From NCBI RefSeq assembly GCF_049608145.1, contig NZ_JBMYXF010000003.1, forward strand, positions 1 to 64,000: a stretch of 64,000 nucleotides of DNA, in the 5' to 3' direction. Position numbers and translations under genes: made by a program. The DNA comes from Halocynthiibacter sp049608145. GTDB taxonomy: Bacteria; Pseudomonadota; Alphaproteobacteria; Rhodobacterales; Rhodobacteraceae. The notes under the pieces were generated by a model. That model was not told the origin of the DNA. It did no database searches and was given only the letters and a program-made list of their open reading frames with translations. The stretch's first letter is position 1; every line of letters begins with the position of its first letter. Shown here piece after piece: positions 16,222 to 26,400 of this stretch.

Positions 16222-17819
16222 TATGCTGCCCCCCCGTTTGCATTTGTATTCATACCTGCCATCAGCAGGCCAAGTTCTTTTTCGTCGGTGTTTTCAGGCT
16301 GGCGTTCGCCCATGATCTGACCGTCAAACATCACCGCAATCCGATCTGACAGAGACAGGATTTCTTCCAACTCAACAGACACCAATAAGATTGCTTTGCC
16401 CTGATCGCGCAGTTCAATGATCTGTTGGTGGATAAACTCAATCGCGCCCACATCAACACCACGGGTTGGCTGACCAATCAGCAGCAGATCTGGGTTGCGA
16501 GAAATCTCACGCGCCAGAACAATCTTTTGTTGGTTGCCGCCGGAAAAGTTGCGTGCATGTAAGCTTGGATGTGGCGGACGCACGTCGAACTGTTCCATGT
16601 GTTCGGCACAGGTTTGGCGGATGGCTGCGTTATCCATCAAGATCTTACCGTTATATTCCGGTTCATTGTGATAGCCGAACGCTGTGTTTTCCCAGGCAGA
16701 GAATTCCAGAATCAAACCTTCACGGTGGCGATCTTCCGGCACATGTGCGATCCCCCGGTGTCGGCGGCTTTGTCCGTCAGAATGCTTGCCTGTCAGGTCC
16801 AATGCCTGGTCATTCAGTTTAACAGAACCGGTGGCATTACGATAGCCGCCCAAGACTTCCATCAGTTCAGATTGACCATTGCCAGAAACGCCTGCAATGC
16901 CAAGGATTTCACCCGCGCGGATGTTTAAATCAATCCCCTTCAGGCGGCGTACACCTGCGCTGTCGACGACTTCAAGATTTTGAATCTCAAGGATATTATC
17001 CTTGGGTGCAGCAGGCGTTTTGTCGACTTGCAACAATACCTTCCGGCCCACCATACGTTCGGCCAGATCTTCCGGAGATGTCGTCGACGTTGGGATTGTG
17101 CCCTTCATTTCGCCACGGCGCATCACGGAAACGCTGTCTGTCACATCCATGATCTCACGCAGTTTATGTGTGATTAGAAGGATGGTTTTACCTTCGTTTT
17201 TCAGATTGCGTAGAATACGGAACAGATGATCAGCCTCGGCCGGGGTTAGAACACCAGTGGGTTCATCTAGGATCAGAATTTCTGCTTTGCGATACAGGGC
17301 TTTCAGGATCTCAACACGCTGTTGATGCCCAACTGACAGATCCTGAATCAAAGCATCCGGATCAACGTCAAGTTCGTATTCTTTTGCAAGTTGTGTCAGA
17401 GACTTGCGCGCTTTGGAAAGAGATGGCGTCAGGCGCGGGCCGTCTTCGGCACCCAGCACGACGTTTTCCAAAACCGTAAAATTTTCAACCAGCTTAAAGT
17501 GCTGATGTACCATGCCGATGCCCGCGCGGATTGCGGCCTGACTGTCTGGAATAGGGGTCAGCTTCCCATCAATCCGGATGTCACCTTCATCGGCTTTATA
17601 AAAACCATACAGGATCGACATCAACGTGGATTTCCCCGCGCCATTTTCACCGACGATCCCGTGGATCGCACCTTTGGCAACGGAAATTGTGATGTCTTTG
17701 TTCGCCTGCACCGGACCGAAGGCTTTGGAAATGCCTTTCAGTTCAATCGCGGGGGGCAGGGTGGCGGATGTGGCTGGAGCGGCAGTTGCCTGCCGCTCCT
17801 CATTTACAGAACTCTGCAT
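16221..17819 (-). CDS. BMP-type ABC importer, tandem ATPase
   Basis: A 532-residue protein with two ABC domains. The first has Walker A GENGAGKS at 57-64, signature LSVGHQQRVEILKAL and Walker B ILILDEPTG. The second has the degenerate GVSGNGQSE P-loop, signature FSGGNQQKIVLAREI and LLIGQPTRG in place of a full Walker B, as usual in sugar/nucleoside importer ATPases where only one site is fully active. It powers the two permeases encoded directly downstream. The N-terminal ~20 residues are Ala/Thr-rich and probably unstructured. Confidence 0.93.
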   Translation of the reverse strand: MQSSVNEERQATAAPATSATLPPAIELKGISKAFGPVQANKDITISVAKGAIHGIVGENGAGKSTLMSILYGFYKADEGDIRIDGKLTPIPDSQAAIRAGIGMVHQHFKLVENFTVLENVVLGAEDGPRLTPSLSKARKSLTQLAKEYELDVDPDALIQDLSVGHQQRVEILKALYRKAEILILDEPTGVLTPAEADHLFRILRNLKNEGKTILLITHKLREIMDVTDSVSVMRRGEMKGTIPTSTTSPEDLAERMVGRKVLLQVDKTPAAPKDNILEIQNLEVVDSAGVRRLKGIDLNIRAGEILGIAGVSGNGQSELMEVLGGYRNATGSVKLNDQALDLTGKHSDGQSRRHRGIAHVPEDRHREGLILEFSAWENTAFGYHNEPEYNGKILMDNAAIRQTCAEHMEQFDVRPPHPSLHARNFSGGNQQKIVLAREISRNPDLLLIGQPTRGVDVGAIEFIHQQIIELRDQGKAILLVSVELEEILSLSDRIAVMFDGQIMGERQPENTDEKELGLLMAGMNTNANGGAA

Positions 17820-17828
17820 GGGTTAACC

Positions 17829-18824
17829 TTAGTTAACCGGGCAGGATTCATCAGACATATAGTCGTGAACAACGACTTCGCCTGCGATGATTTTTGCACT
17901 GGCTTCTGCAACGGCCGCACGCATTTCCTCAGTCAGCAGAGATTCGTTGAATTCATCCAGAGAGAAACCAACACCATCGTTGTCCAGACCCATCGCAAGC
18001 GTCACGCCTGTTTCCAGCTCTTCGCCAGCAGTGAAGACGTCATAGACAGCGTTATCAACGCGTTTCAGCATAGATGTCAGAACAGAACCCGGGTGCAGGT
18101 GGTTTTGGTTGCTGTCAACACCAATGGAAAGCACGCCTTCGTCAGCTGCCGTCTGCAGAACACCAAGACCGGTACCGCCAGCAGCGGCAAAGATCACGTC
18201 AGCGCCCTGAGAAATCTGTGCGCGGGTCAATTCGCCGCCTTTTACCGGGTCATTCCATGCGGCAGGGGTGGTGCCGGTCATGTTCTGCACAACAGTCGCG
18301 TCAGGGTTGGCAGCTTTTGCGCCCTGGGCGTAGCCACATGCGAACTTAGAGATCAGTGGGATATCCATACCGCCAATGAAGCCAACAGTGCCGGATTCAG
18401 ACGCCATCGCCGCCAGCATACCAACCAGGTAAGAACCTTCATGTTCCGCAAATGCGATTTGACGGATGTTGTCACCAGACAGCCAGTTTACGTCGATGAT
18501 TGCGAATTTGGTGTCCGGGAATTCCTGAGAAACGGTTTCCAGTGCGGATGCAAAACCAAAGCCCGCCATGACGATTGGGTTTGCGCCACGTTCTGCAAAG
18601 CGACGCAGGGCCTGTTCACGCTGCGCTTCGGACTGGATCTCAACTTCAAGGAAGGAGCCGCCAGTTTCTTCTGCCCAACGTGTAGCGCCGTTAAAAGCGG
18701 CTTCGTTGAAGGATTTGTCGAATTTGCCGCCAAGGTCAAAAATGATGGCAGGGTCAGCAACGGCAGCAGCAGTGGAAATTGCAAGGGTGGCAGCTGCGCC
18801 AAGGAATGTCCGCATCAGGGTCAT
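17829..18824 (-). CDS. BMP family ABC importer substrate-binding protein
   Basis: A 331-residue periplasmic binding protein with a signal peptide (residues 1-23, ending AVADP) and the BMP/PnrA fold signatures: FDLGGKFDKSFNEAAFNG near the mature N-terminus, GFGFA, FAEHEGSYLVGMLAA, VGFIGGMDIPLI, AAGGTGLGVL and GVDSNQNHLHPGSVLTSMLK. PnrA-type proteins bind purine nucleosides, and an aromatic/Asp pocket like FDKSFN fits, so nucleoside uptake is the best guess. There is no lipobox, as usual for alphaproteobacterial members. It is the first gene of a four-gene operon; deoD at 2.6 kb could use the imported nucleosides. Confidence 0.92.
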   Translation of the reverse strand: MTLMRTFLGAAATLAISTAAAVADPAIIFDLGGKFDKSFNEAAFNGATRWAEETGGSFLEVEIQSEAQREQALRRFAERGANPIVMAGFGFASALETVSQEFPDTKFAIIDVNWLSGDNIRQIAFAEHEGSYLVGMLAAMASESGTVGFIGGMDIPLISKFACGYAQGAKAANPDATVVQNMTGTTPAAWNDPVKGGELTRAQISQGADVIFAAAGGTGLGVLQTAADEGVLSIGVDSNQNHLHPGSVLTSMLKRVDNAVYDVFTAGEELETGVTLAMGLDNDGVGFSLDEFNESLLTEEMRAAVAEASAKIIAGEVVVHDYMSDESCPVN

Positions 18825-18982
18825 AGGTCTCTCCCGGTTTATTATTCTGGCTGTCTGTCATAATTGCAAACAGCGTTCTGATTAAGCAGATCTTCAGATC
18901 ATCCGCAATTAAGGCCGTTTCAGGGCCTGGCGGTCAACTGCTTTTTGGAGTTTTGCCCCCAATTGGCGAAAGCATTCCGTAA

Positions 18983-19399
18983 TTATCGGGAAAGCGGACG
19001 GGAAAACACCAGCGCATCCTGTTTTTGCCCGTCAGGTGTCGTGTAATACTTGGGACGTTTGCCCGTTTGAGTATAACCTGACCCAAGGTAAAGTGCGATT
19101 GCAGCTGTGTTATTGGCGGCAACTTCAAGGAATGATTCTTCTGCGCCCTGATCCCGCATGGCATCGTGATACTGCGCGACAAGAGTACGCCCTATACCGG
19201 TTTTGCGGGCCTCTGGTGCGACTGCAATTGTTAAAAGTTCCGCCTCAGGTCCGGCTATGCGGCCAAGGATAAACCCTCGTGTATCCCCGGCAAAAATGAT
19301 GCCTCGGCTCTCCAGGAGATTGGCGAATTCCATCGCGCTCCAGGGGCGTGGGGTTTCGAAACAACGTGCGTGCAGTTGGGCCAGATCCTTCGGGGTCAT
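18983..19399 (-). CDS. rimI: RimI-type N-acetyltransferase
   Basis: A 138-residue GNAT enzyme. The acetyl-CoA site shows as LTIAVAPEARKTGIGRTL (the family Q/RxxGxG/A is RKTGIG) and the RimI-type phrase FLEVAANNTAAIALYLGSGY. RimI acetylates the N-terminal alanine of ribosomal protein S18. Gene order nfuA-tsaB-rimI with a 3-base gap to tsaB supports this over another GNAT. The protein is slightly short at the N-terminus compared with enterobacterial RimI, as is common in this group. Confidence 0.85.
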   Translation of the reverse strand: MTPKDLAQLHARCFETPRPWSAMEFANLLESRGIIFAGDTRGFILGRIAGPEAELLTIAVAPEARKTGIGRTLVAQYHDAMRDQGAEESFLEVAANNTAAIALYLGSGYTQTGKRPKYYTTPDGQKQDALVFSRPLSR

Positions 19400-19402
19400 G
19401 TA

Positions 19403-19984
19403 TCACCCGACAATTTGTGGGAGCGGATCTTTGGGCGGGGCGGCATCAGCAGCACGAATGTACAGTGGTGCCGGGCGTTCCTGTGTGTCGGATGCCGATG
19501 CAATCCGTGCGATCCGAACGGCTATTTCAGTCGGGGGTAACGAACTGAACTCAAAGCTACTCAGGTTGTTATCGGCCAAATCGGCCCGCGGTATGAGCAC
19601 AGGTGCGTCTTGTCCACTTTCAAGGCAATACACCTGATCGCGTGGTGCATTGACCAGCGCACGGCAGGGGACGGGGGCACCTAAGGCAGCAACTTCAAAG
19701 CCGTTCACGCCAACCGCAGGAATATTCAAGGATAGGCCCAGACCCCGGGCGGCAGAAACTGCGATGCGGATCCCAGTGAAGTTTCCGGGACCGATGCCTA
19801 CACCAATACGATCCAAGTCTTGCCAGGATTTCCCTGAAATAGACAACATTTCTTCGATCATGGGCATCAGGTGTTCTGCCTGGCCTTTCGCCATGAGGTC
19901 AGCCTGTACGGCCAGAACGTCATCGCCGGACAGCAAAGCGGCCGCGACATGCGCGGCCGAAGTATCAAACCCCAAGGTCAGCAT
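19403..19984 (-). CDS. tsaB: tRNA t6A synthesis protein TsaB
   Basis: A 193-residue ASKHA-fold protein with LGFDTSAAHVAAALL at the N-terminus and GIGPGNFTGIRIAVSAARGL, the TsaB signature. TsaB scaffolds TsaD and TsaE in making N6-threonylcarbamoyladenosine at position 37 of tRNAs reading ANN codons. Its ATG follows the nfuA TAA with no gap and rimI follows 3 bases after its stop, so the three are one operon. It is somewhat shorter than E. coli TsaB (231), with a reduced C-terminal half. Confidence 0.92.
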   Translation of the reverse strand: MLTLGFDTSAAHVAAALLSGDDVLAVQADLMAKGQAEHLMPMIEEMLSISGKSWQDLDRIGVGIGPGNFTGIRIAVSAARGLGLSLNIPAVGVNGFEVAALGAPVPCRALVNAPRDQVYCLESGQDAPVLIPRADLADNNLSSFEFSSLPPTEIAVRIARIASASDTQERPAPLYIRAADAAPPKDPLPQIVG

Positions 19985-20548
19985 TTACGCGGCGACCGGA
20001 CGTACTTCAGTCACTTCGGGGATGTAGTGACGCAACAGGTTTTCAATGCCCATTTTTAGGGTCAGAGACGCAGAGGGACAACCAGCACAAGCGCCCTGCA
20101 TATGCAAGTAAACCACACCGCGATCAAATCCGTGAAATGTGATATCACCACCGTCCTGTGCGACAGCCGGGCGTACCCGTGTATCCAGAAGGTCTTTGAT
20201 CTGGTTCACGATTTCTGCATCTTCCCCGGTATGTTCAGCGTGTCCGGTAGAGGCCACAGCTTCGCCCGCCATAACTGGTTGGCCAGACTGAAAATGTTCC
20301 ATGATCGCGCCAAGAATTGCTGGTTTGATATGGTTCCAGTCGGTGGCGTCATCTTTGGTGACAGTCACAAATTCATGACCGAAAAATACGCCCGAGACCC
20401 CGGAAACTGTGAAAATACGTTGCGCAAGTGGCGAGCTTGCAGCGGCTTCTGCAGATGGAAAGTCCGCGGTGCCTGAGGGCAAAACTGTCTGACCCGGTAG
20501 AAATTTCAGGGTCGCGGGGTTTGGCGTGGATTCAGTCTGAATAAACAT
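19985..20548 (-). CDS. NifU-family Fe-S carrier protein (Nfu type)
   Basis: A 187-residue Fe-S cluster carrier: the N-terminal Nfu domain begins MFIQTESTPNPATLKFLPG, and the C-terminal NifU-like domain has the cluster-binding C-A-G-C in GACAGCPSAS, with VRPAVAQDGGDI before it. I start at ATG 20548 because the protein begins exactly like the family; in-frame codons further upstream are not supported. It delivers assembled clusters to target apoproteins such as complex II and aconitase. It heads the nfu-tsaB-rimI operon and is the last host gene before the integrated element. Confidence 0.93.
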   Translation of the reverse strand: MFIQTESTPNPATLKFLPGQTVLPSGTADFPSAEAAASSPLAQRIFTVSGVSGVFFGHEFVTVTKDDATDWNHIKPAILGAIMEHFQSGQPVMAGEAVASTGHAEHTGEDAEIVNQIKDLLDTRVRPAVAQDGGDITFHGFDRGVVYLHMQGACAGCPSASLTLKMGIENLLRHYIPEVTEVRPVAA

Positions 20549-20715
20549 AGGGCGCTCCGTTGTTGGTTCAGATATGCGCCTGCGAAAGAGAAGTGTCAAG
20601 TTTTGGAATGATTCTAAGTAATGCGTAGGCTGTGTTTAAGCTTAATAGATTTACCAAAACAAAATGAGAAATCAGATCAGTTGCGGATCGGTAGTAGTTC
20701 AGGTTTTGTAGAGAG

Positions 20716-20762
20716 ATGGTGCTGTGAGGGAGGATTGAACTCCCGACCTCGTCATTACCAAT
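20716..20762. repeat. attL: displaced 3' fragment of tRNA-Thr
   Basis: 47 bases identical to 39956-40002. It covers the encoded CCA end, T arm, variable loop and half of the anticodon arm on the minus strand, then diverges within the anticodon loop, so it is not a functional tRNA. Confidence 0.93.
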
Positions 20763-20809
20763 ACATAAACGGTTAACATTTCACAAGTAAAATCAATAGA
20801 ATGTGAGTA

Positions 20810-20831
20810 CTGCACTAACTATGCGCTAGTA
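20810..20831 (+). repeat. Arm-type repeat pair, left end, outer
   Basis: Two adjacent 11-bp units, CTGCACTAACT and ATGCGCTAGTA, fit the consensus CTRYGCTARNA shared with copies at 20954, 39791, 39862, 39873 and 39886. All are in the same orientation, as expected for integrase arm-binding sites. Confidence 0.55.
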
Positions 20832-20953
20832 AATGCATTTCGCGATTTTAAAGTCAAAAACTTATCTTGGGCATAAATCGCATATATCAATCCGCCCCTT
20901 AGGAGGGAGTTAATGGATAGATTAATTTGTTTTTAATCAATGACTTAATTTTG

Positions 20954-20975
20954 CCGTGCTAGGGCTGTGCTAATC
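20954..20975 (+). repeat. Arm-type repeat pair, left end, inner
   Basis: CCGTGCTAGGG and CTGTGCTAATC are adjacent 11-bp units. Aligned with the right-end pair at 39791-39810 they match at 15 of 20 positions. The pair covers the stop codon and last codons of the nuclease-like gene. Confidence 0.6.
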
Positions 20976-22212
20976 TTGCCGCTGAAATTAGGGGTTTACA
21001 GGCGATCCAGCTTTTTGAAAGTAAATCCAATGACTTGGCGGATTTCATAGCTTCACAAGCTTCATGCTTAAACACGACACCAATCTGAAATTGATAGTTC
21101 GAGCCTTTGTGCAAGAACGCATTATAAAGGGAGTCAAACCACTGAGGTTGATATTTAGGCCCATCAACTGATGCAAATGCAGTCCGTAGATCGAAGTTTA
21201 ACGAGGCGTCAACAAATGGAACTGACCTTTGTGATGGATACCGTCGTTGAACACCCCTCATTGTGGGTACAGCCGAAGGTTCAGCGGAAAGTACTGGTTG
21301 TAGGTTTTCCAATACTTGCGCACACAAAGCGCGAAAACCGTCTAAACCTAGTTTCTTAAGTGCCTTTTTGGGTTTGGATGCTAGCCCATTAGGTATAGTT
21401 ACCATCGCCTCAACCCCGTTTACGCCTAGCCCAACAGTTAAGTGCATGAAGCCTGTGAAATTTGGGGTATCCAAGCCACTGGTCATTGCGAGATAATCCC
21501 AAACACTCTGTTCGGATTTGCCAGTGATAGCGCCACGACCGTTGTCATTTGGGTCCATATTAAGCTGTTCAGCAAGATCGTTCCTGCTTCTAAGTTCACG
21601 CATGGCCTTCCGCAGTTCCGCTTTTGCAACCAAGTAGCTGTATCCATCTTCATAGCTGGAAAAGCCGTCGAATTTGGTAATCTCAGCGTTACCAAGTGTA
21701 CCCTGTTCCAACATTCTTGCCTCCAATACTTCGAAATACTCGGCTGCGTGTTTTGCCCATGTGCCTGTTGTGGCATGCCTTCGTAGCCAAACGTAGATTT
21801 CCGACCAAAGCAGCTCGGTCCAACCATCGGTTTTCGTCTGATCTTGCTCACCTACTACAGTAAAGTAGTACGCATCTTCGAACCCTAATTGATTGGCCAC
21901 ACGTTGATGCCCACGCAGTTGCGTTGTTGTCAGGTTGGCGGTGATTTTCGCCTCAAACACCAGTGCAAAACCTTCATCGTCAAAAATCCATGCATCTGGA
22001 ATGTTACGAGAAACAACTTCAGTGTCGTCATACAGCCTAGCAAACGGGTATTTTTGCACCGACAACCGTAGATTGGAGGTTTTCGGCGCGGTCACGCAGC
22101 AAATATCTTTGACGAATGATCGCAGGAGTGTTTGGTCATTCTCTAAGGCGCTGAACAACGCATGGGTCAGTTGGTTTTCGGCTTGGGAGTAGTGATCGAA
22201 AACGTTTCTCAC
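20959..22212 (-). CDS. PD-(D/E)XK nuclease-like protein, last gene of the restriction operon
   Basis: A 417-residue protein. The N-terminal ~130 residues look like a PD-(D/E)XK nuclease core: AENQLTHALF with E12 in a leading helix, IPDAW with D73, and VFEAK with E87 and K89, followed by a helix with TTTQLRGHQ. The remaining ~280 residues are unassigned and include a basic block near residue 330 (RRYPSQR). The start overlaps the HEPN-like gene by four bases. In this context a restriction-like or abortive effector nuclease is likely, but this is inference from fold motif and neighbours. Its last codons lie within an arm-type repeat of the element. Confidence 0.72.
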   Translation of the reverse strand: MRNVFDHYSQAENQLTHALFSALENDQTLLRSFVKDICCVTAPKTSNLRLSVQKYPFARLYDDTEVVSRNIPDAWIFDDEGFALVFEAKITANLTTTQLRGHQRVANQLGFEDAYYFTVVGEQDQTKTDGWTELLWSEIYVWLRRHATTGTWAKHAAEYFEVLEARMLEQGTLGNAEITKFDGFSSYEDGYSYLVAKAELRKAMRELRSRNDLAEQLNMDPNDNGRGAITGKSEQSVWDYLAMTSGLDTPNFTGFMHLTVGLGVNGVEAMVTIPNGLASKPKKALKKLGLDGFRALCAQVLENLQPVLSAEPSAVPTMRGVQRRYPSQRSVPFVDASLNFDLRTAFASVDGPKYQPQWFDSLYNAFLHKGSNYQFQIGVVFKHEACEAMKSAKSLDLLSKSWIACKPLISAARLAQP

Positions 22213-22766
22213 TCTTTGCTACCCATCTTAGCAATGGAGGCAAGATAACTCAGGTTCATAATGGGCTTAGGGAAAGCAACCGCCAGAGCGATAACAATTA
22301 TCGCAATGGATTTGGGAGATGGGAAGGATGTATTCCGTGTCTTTTTATTGCCTACACCAAAATATCTGCCTTTATGATAGCATTCTTCCAATGAAGATAG
22401 TGCATCAAAAACCTCCTCACTGGTTGCCCCTAGCATATCGATATTGTGTGCGATGACCGGCTCCATTTCGATTAATGCGCGAAGACCAGATTGAAATTTG
22501 TGTTGCTTTCCCTTGTCCATGAGATGCAATGACTGAAGCAAGGTCTTTAGAAGTAGTTCAAAGCCGTGTGCAAGATTGAACGCTCCAACAAACAAGCTTC
22601 CAGAATTGGCCACTTTTTCTTGAACTGAACCAGTTGAGAGCTCTTTTTGTGCTTTAATGTAAACTTCATACCCCACAGAAAAATAGCTATCAGCCAATAA
22701 CAGGTTCATATCTTCGCCCGATAAGTCCAGCGTTTTGGTTGAAATTTGTAAATTTCTCACGCTCAT
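22209..22766 (-). CDS. HEPN-like helical protein in the restriction operon
   Basis: A 185-residue, mostly helical protein. The segment FNLAHGFELLLKTLLQSLHL followed by KGKQHKFQSGLRALIE resembles the core of HEPN domains, where an E-LLLK helix precedes an H-containing loop. The canonical RNase motif RxxxxH is not evident, so it may be an inactive or divergent member, or another four-helix fold. A hydrophobic stretch near residues 150-165 (IAIIVIALAVAF) could be a membrane helix. It overlaps the metallopeptidase gene and the nuclease-like gene by four bases each (ATGA type), so all are translated together. Confidence 0.68.
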   Translation of the reverse strand: MSVRNLQISTKTLDLSGEDMNLLLADSYFSVGYEVYIKAQKELSTGSVQEKVANSGSLFVGAFNLAHGFELLLKTLLQSLHLMDKGKQHKFQSGLRALIEMEPVIAHNIDMLGATSEEVFDALSSLEECYHKGRYFGVGNKKTRNTSFPSPKSIAIIVIALAVAFPKPIMNLSYLASIAKMGSKE

Positions 22767-23491
22767 TTAAGGGGCACCATCCGATATCCCAGCATGTGTT
22801 CGTTCTCATCTAGCCAAGCTTTGGCATTCTCAAAATCGCCATGCAAACCGCGCACCACGTCCCAAAATGCCTTAGTGTGGTTCCGTTCAATGAGGTGGCT
22901 AACCTCATGTGCTATTGCGTATTGCATGACCTTCTTTGGTGCGAATATCAGGTGCCAGTCCAAGCTAACCGTTCCATTGGCACCACAACTGCCCCACATG
23001 GTTTGCAGTTCTTGAACACGCAGTTTTAGTGGGCCTTTGCCCAACGCCTTTGAATGGCGGTTTCCGATGGCTTTGGCTTCGGATTTCAGGCGATCAATAA
23101 GCCAACGATGCAACGCACGTTCAACCATTTGATCATCAGCTTCTAAGGGGCAGGCAATGTCGAACCCGCCAGAATATCGAACCGAAACATAGGACTTGTC
23201 ATGTTGGGACACTGAAAGCTTGGCCAAACGACCCCAGTAAGGAATTTTTGCGCCAGTGCGAAACCTGACCACTTTGTGCGTTTCCGCCAGTTTTCGCTGA
23301 AAATCTTGGTGGTTGGAGATGATCCACTTGCGTTTGGAATGAAGGGCTTTTTCCAACTTGGTTGGCTCCAACCCCGCTGGAGCTGTGACAGCCATGCCAT
23401 CCAGCGTCATTTTCAGATGGACCCGTGTTGCAGTCTCACTGTGGTGCAAGCTGTACGGTACTGACGTTTGCCCTAACTGGAACTCACCCAT
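22763..23491 (-). CDS. YgjP/DUF45-type zinc metallopeptidase (M48-like)
   Basis: A 242-residue predicted metallopeptidase of the YgjP family: MWGSCGANGTVSLDWHLIFA precedes the zinc motif H195-E-V-S-H199, with the HTKAFW segment after it, as in the family. I start at ATG 23491 (MGEFQLG), preceded by a purine-rich site; an ATG three bases upstream is equally possible and the longer open frame inside hsdR is not supported. It overlaps the hsdR stop by a few bases. Genes of this kind often stand behind type I restriction genes, yet their substrate and role there are not established. Confidence 0.88.
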   Translation of the reverse strand: MGEFQLGQTSVPYSLHHSETATRVHLKMTLDGMAVTAPAGLEPTKLEKALHSKRKWIISNHQDFQRKLAETHKVVRFRTGAKIPYWGRLAKLSVSQHDKSYVSVRYSGGFDIACPLEADDQMVERALHRWLIDRLKSEAKAIGNRHSKALGKGPLKLRVQELQTMWGSCGANGTVSLDWHLIFAPKKVMQYAIAHEVSHLIERNHTKAFWDVVRGLHGDFENAKAWLDENEHMLGYRMVPLK

Positions 23492-26400
23492 CATTGCCCC
23501 CAGTGAAGAATTTGATGGCGACATCTTCGACTTGGTTGGGCATTTCGGTGAGATTAGGAAACCCAGCAGCATGTGCCGTTTTGCGAACCAACTGGCGCAG
23601 CTGCTTGCGCACTTCTTCTTTGGTTTGCCATCCGACGGGTGCGGTTGCTGTGTCCGTATAGAGGACTTCGATCACACGAGCTAAATCAGAACATGTCTCA
23701 GACGTAAATTTAGCGTCACTCAGAGCTTCCAGCGCTTTTTGCACAGCATAGGCACCCTCGCTTAATCCACTACCCTCATGCGCTGTGGCTTCTGCCTCCA
23801 AGTCTTTGGCGTATTGTTCGGCGGCATTGAGTTTTTCTGACCAGCTTAACTGAGCATCATCCATCTTTTGGATTAACTCCCGCAAACGGTCACTGAACTT
23901 CGCGTATTGATGGTAGTTCTCCGCCAGCTTGGCTTCTGTTGTTTTCCGCAATTCTGTTGTTTTACGGATCGCAGCAGTGGCAAGTTCTTCGTCAGATTTG
24001 CCCTCTTGCTCGAAATCATCCCAAAACTCGTCGTCAACGATACTCCGCAGTTTTACGACAGTGGTGATACCCGTTGCTTGAAGATGATCCTCAAGCATTT
24101 CGCGTATTTTTTCGCTATAGTCAGTCTGACCAAGAGCTTCCTTCTTCTCAAAAACTTGACGACCATAGACAAGGAAACCAGCTGTCCATTTCATATCATA
24201 GGACATGTCCAAAACGGATGGATCAGGTGAAAGCGCCTCATAAAGCGAAATGAACGCTTTTGCGATATTTTGAAAACCGATCCATTGGTCTTCGGTGTCC
24301 AGCAGCTGAACCAGTGCATCATATTCTGCTTTAAGATCACGCCCATTGCGCTTTACGTCTTTGATAGCTTTCAAAACCGCAGCATGTGCGGCTTTCAATT
24401 CGTTACGCAGGTCATCTAAGTCAGTGAGTGCATTATCAACATCTTCGTTGCGATAGCTGCTAAGGGCTTCGTCCAGTTTTTTACTGATACCGATGTAGTC
24501 AACGATCAAACCACATTTCTTCTTTGCATCCGAAACACGATTTGTACGCGCAATGGCTTGCAGAAGTGAGTGTTCCTTCAGCGGTTTGTCCAAGTACATG
24601 ACACTTTCCGCTGGAGCGTCAAAACCAGTGAGTAGCTTGTCACAGACAATCAAGAACTGCGGGTTTTCACCACGTTTGGAAAAAGCCCGTTTGACCTCTT
24701 TCTCCGCATCCCTGTCCAAATACCAACGTTGCAGGTCTTTGCGGACACCTGCGTCATAGATGTCTTCAGTTGGCTTATCGTCTTCCTGTGATTTTGAGAA
24801 TACGCAAGCTGTCATAGCATCAGCTTCTGCCTTTGCTTCATCTGCATCCATGCCTTGCTTGCGAAGGAACTTGGTGATTTCTGCGTCCAAAGCGCGTTTG
24901 TAAAGGATGATACTTTCTCTGTCATAGGCAACAATCTGTGCTTTGAAACCATCAGGATTGGCGTATGCACGGAAGTGGTTCCATAGATCAAAGGCGATCA
25001 ATTCGATGCGCTGCGGATGCTTCACCAAATCTGCAACTTGGACACCGCGCTTTTTGACCTTCGCCAGTTCCTCCTCGTTCAAGTGGCTAAACCAAGTGTC
25101 AAACATCATGTCCAACTTGGTTTCATCGATATGCCAGTCTGTTTTGCGTCCCGTGTAGTAGATGGGAACAGTTGCACCATCACGCACAGCGTCATCGATG
25201 CCATATTTGTCCAAATAACGTTCATCACCGACGCTGAAATTGCTGTAGGTATCACGGTCCGTCTTTTTGACAGGCGTACCAGTGAACCCAAAGAACACGG
25301 CATCAGGCAAGGTTGCCCGAAGATAGGCACCCAAGTCCTTTTCCTGTGTGCGGTGACATTCATCCACCATCACAATCCAGTTGCCAGAATTGGCCAGTGG
25401 CTTCTTTGATCCTTCAAACTTGTAGATCGTGCTTAGCAGGGTCTTGCCATCCACACCTGCATCCAGTTCCGCGCGTAGCTTTTGAATGCTGCTGACACGG
25501 GTTGGATTTGCCAAACCACAGGCTTGGAACGTGGCTGAGATTTGATCGTCCAAATCAATACGATCCGTCAAAACCATTAGGTTCGGATTGGCCAAACGTG
25601 GGTTATCAACGGTGAGATGGTTTTTCAGCTTCAACGCAGCAAACACCATTGTCAGTGACTTACCGCTTCCTTGTGTGTGCCACACCAAACCTTTGTTGTG
25701 TTCGCCATCAACAACACGGTCCACCATTTTGTTCACAGCACGGTATTGCTGATAGCGGCACATCTTTTTGATGGTTTTCCCGCTTTCTGCATCGGTCTCA
25801 AAAACGATGAAGTGGGCAATGAAATCCAACAATCGGCTGGGTTCCAGCAGGCACCACAGTCCCTTTTCCAACTCATTGGCAAAAGGTTCGGAACGGGGCC
25901 ATTCATCACGCCAATAGCCATAAAACTTCGATGGTGCACCTGTAGCTCCGTAAAGAATGGAAACACCATCGGTGACAATGTTGAACGCATTGGTGGCAAA
26001 CAAACGCGGGATATCACGCTCATATTGTTTGATCTGATCGAACGCTTCGCCGTTTTTGTCTTTGCCAGACAGGGGTGATTTCGCCTCAATCACCACCAAC
26101 GGGATACCGTTCACATAGACAACCACGTCTGGAATGCGAGATTTCTCCGCCTTCACGTAAAGCTGATGGGTAACTTGGTATCGGTTTTTACTGGGGTCTT
26201 TGAAATCAATGACGCGCAAGGTTTGCTGTGTGCGTTGTCCTTCAACGGTACGGGCAAAGGCACCGCGCAAAATAGAAAACCACTCTTCGTTGTCATCTTT
26301 GCTTTGCAACTCAGCAAAAGCAGCTTCGGCATCCGATTGCGAAATTCCGTTGAGCCGTTGCAACGCATCAACCAAGTGCGGTTTGAACAAAGTTAGATTG

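Larger units (their letters stand above)
20549..20958. other. Non-coding junction of host chromosome and integrated element
   Basis: This 410-base stretch has no convincing gene. It holds the nfu promoter side, the left 47-bp attachment repeat (20716-20762) and one pair of the 11-bp arm-type repeats (20810-20831), with a second pair just inside the next gene. The DNA to the right of 20763 looks visibly more AT-rich than that to the left. Confidence 0.7.

Noticed and set aside
18825..18982. Possible riboswitch upstream of the nucleoside importer
   Set aside because: I could find only a weak GGCC hairpin and no purine-riboswitch core such as the conserved loop-loop sequences.
20716..20762. Second tRNA-Thr gene at the left boundary
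   Set aside because: Only the 3' 47 bases are present; the 5' half of the cloverleaf is missing, so it is an attachment-site fragment.
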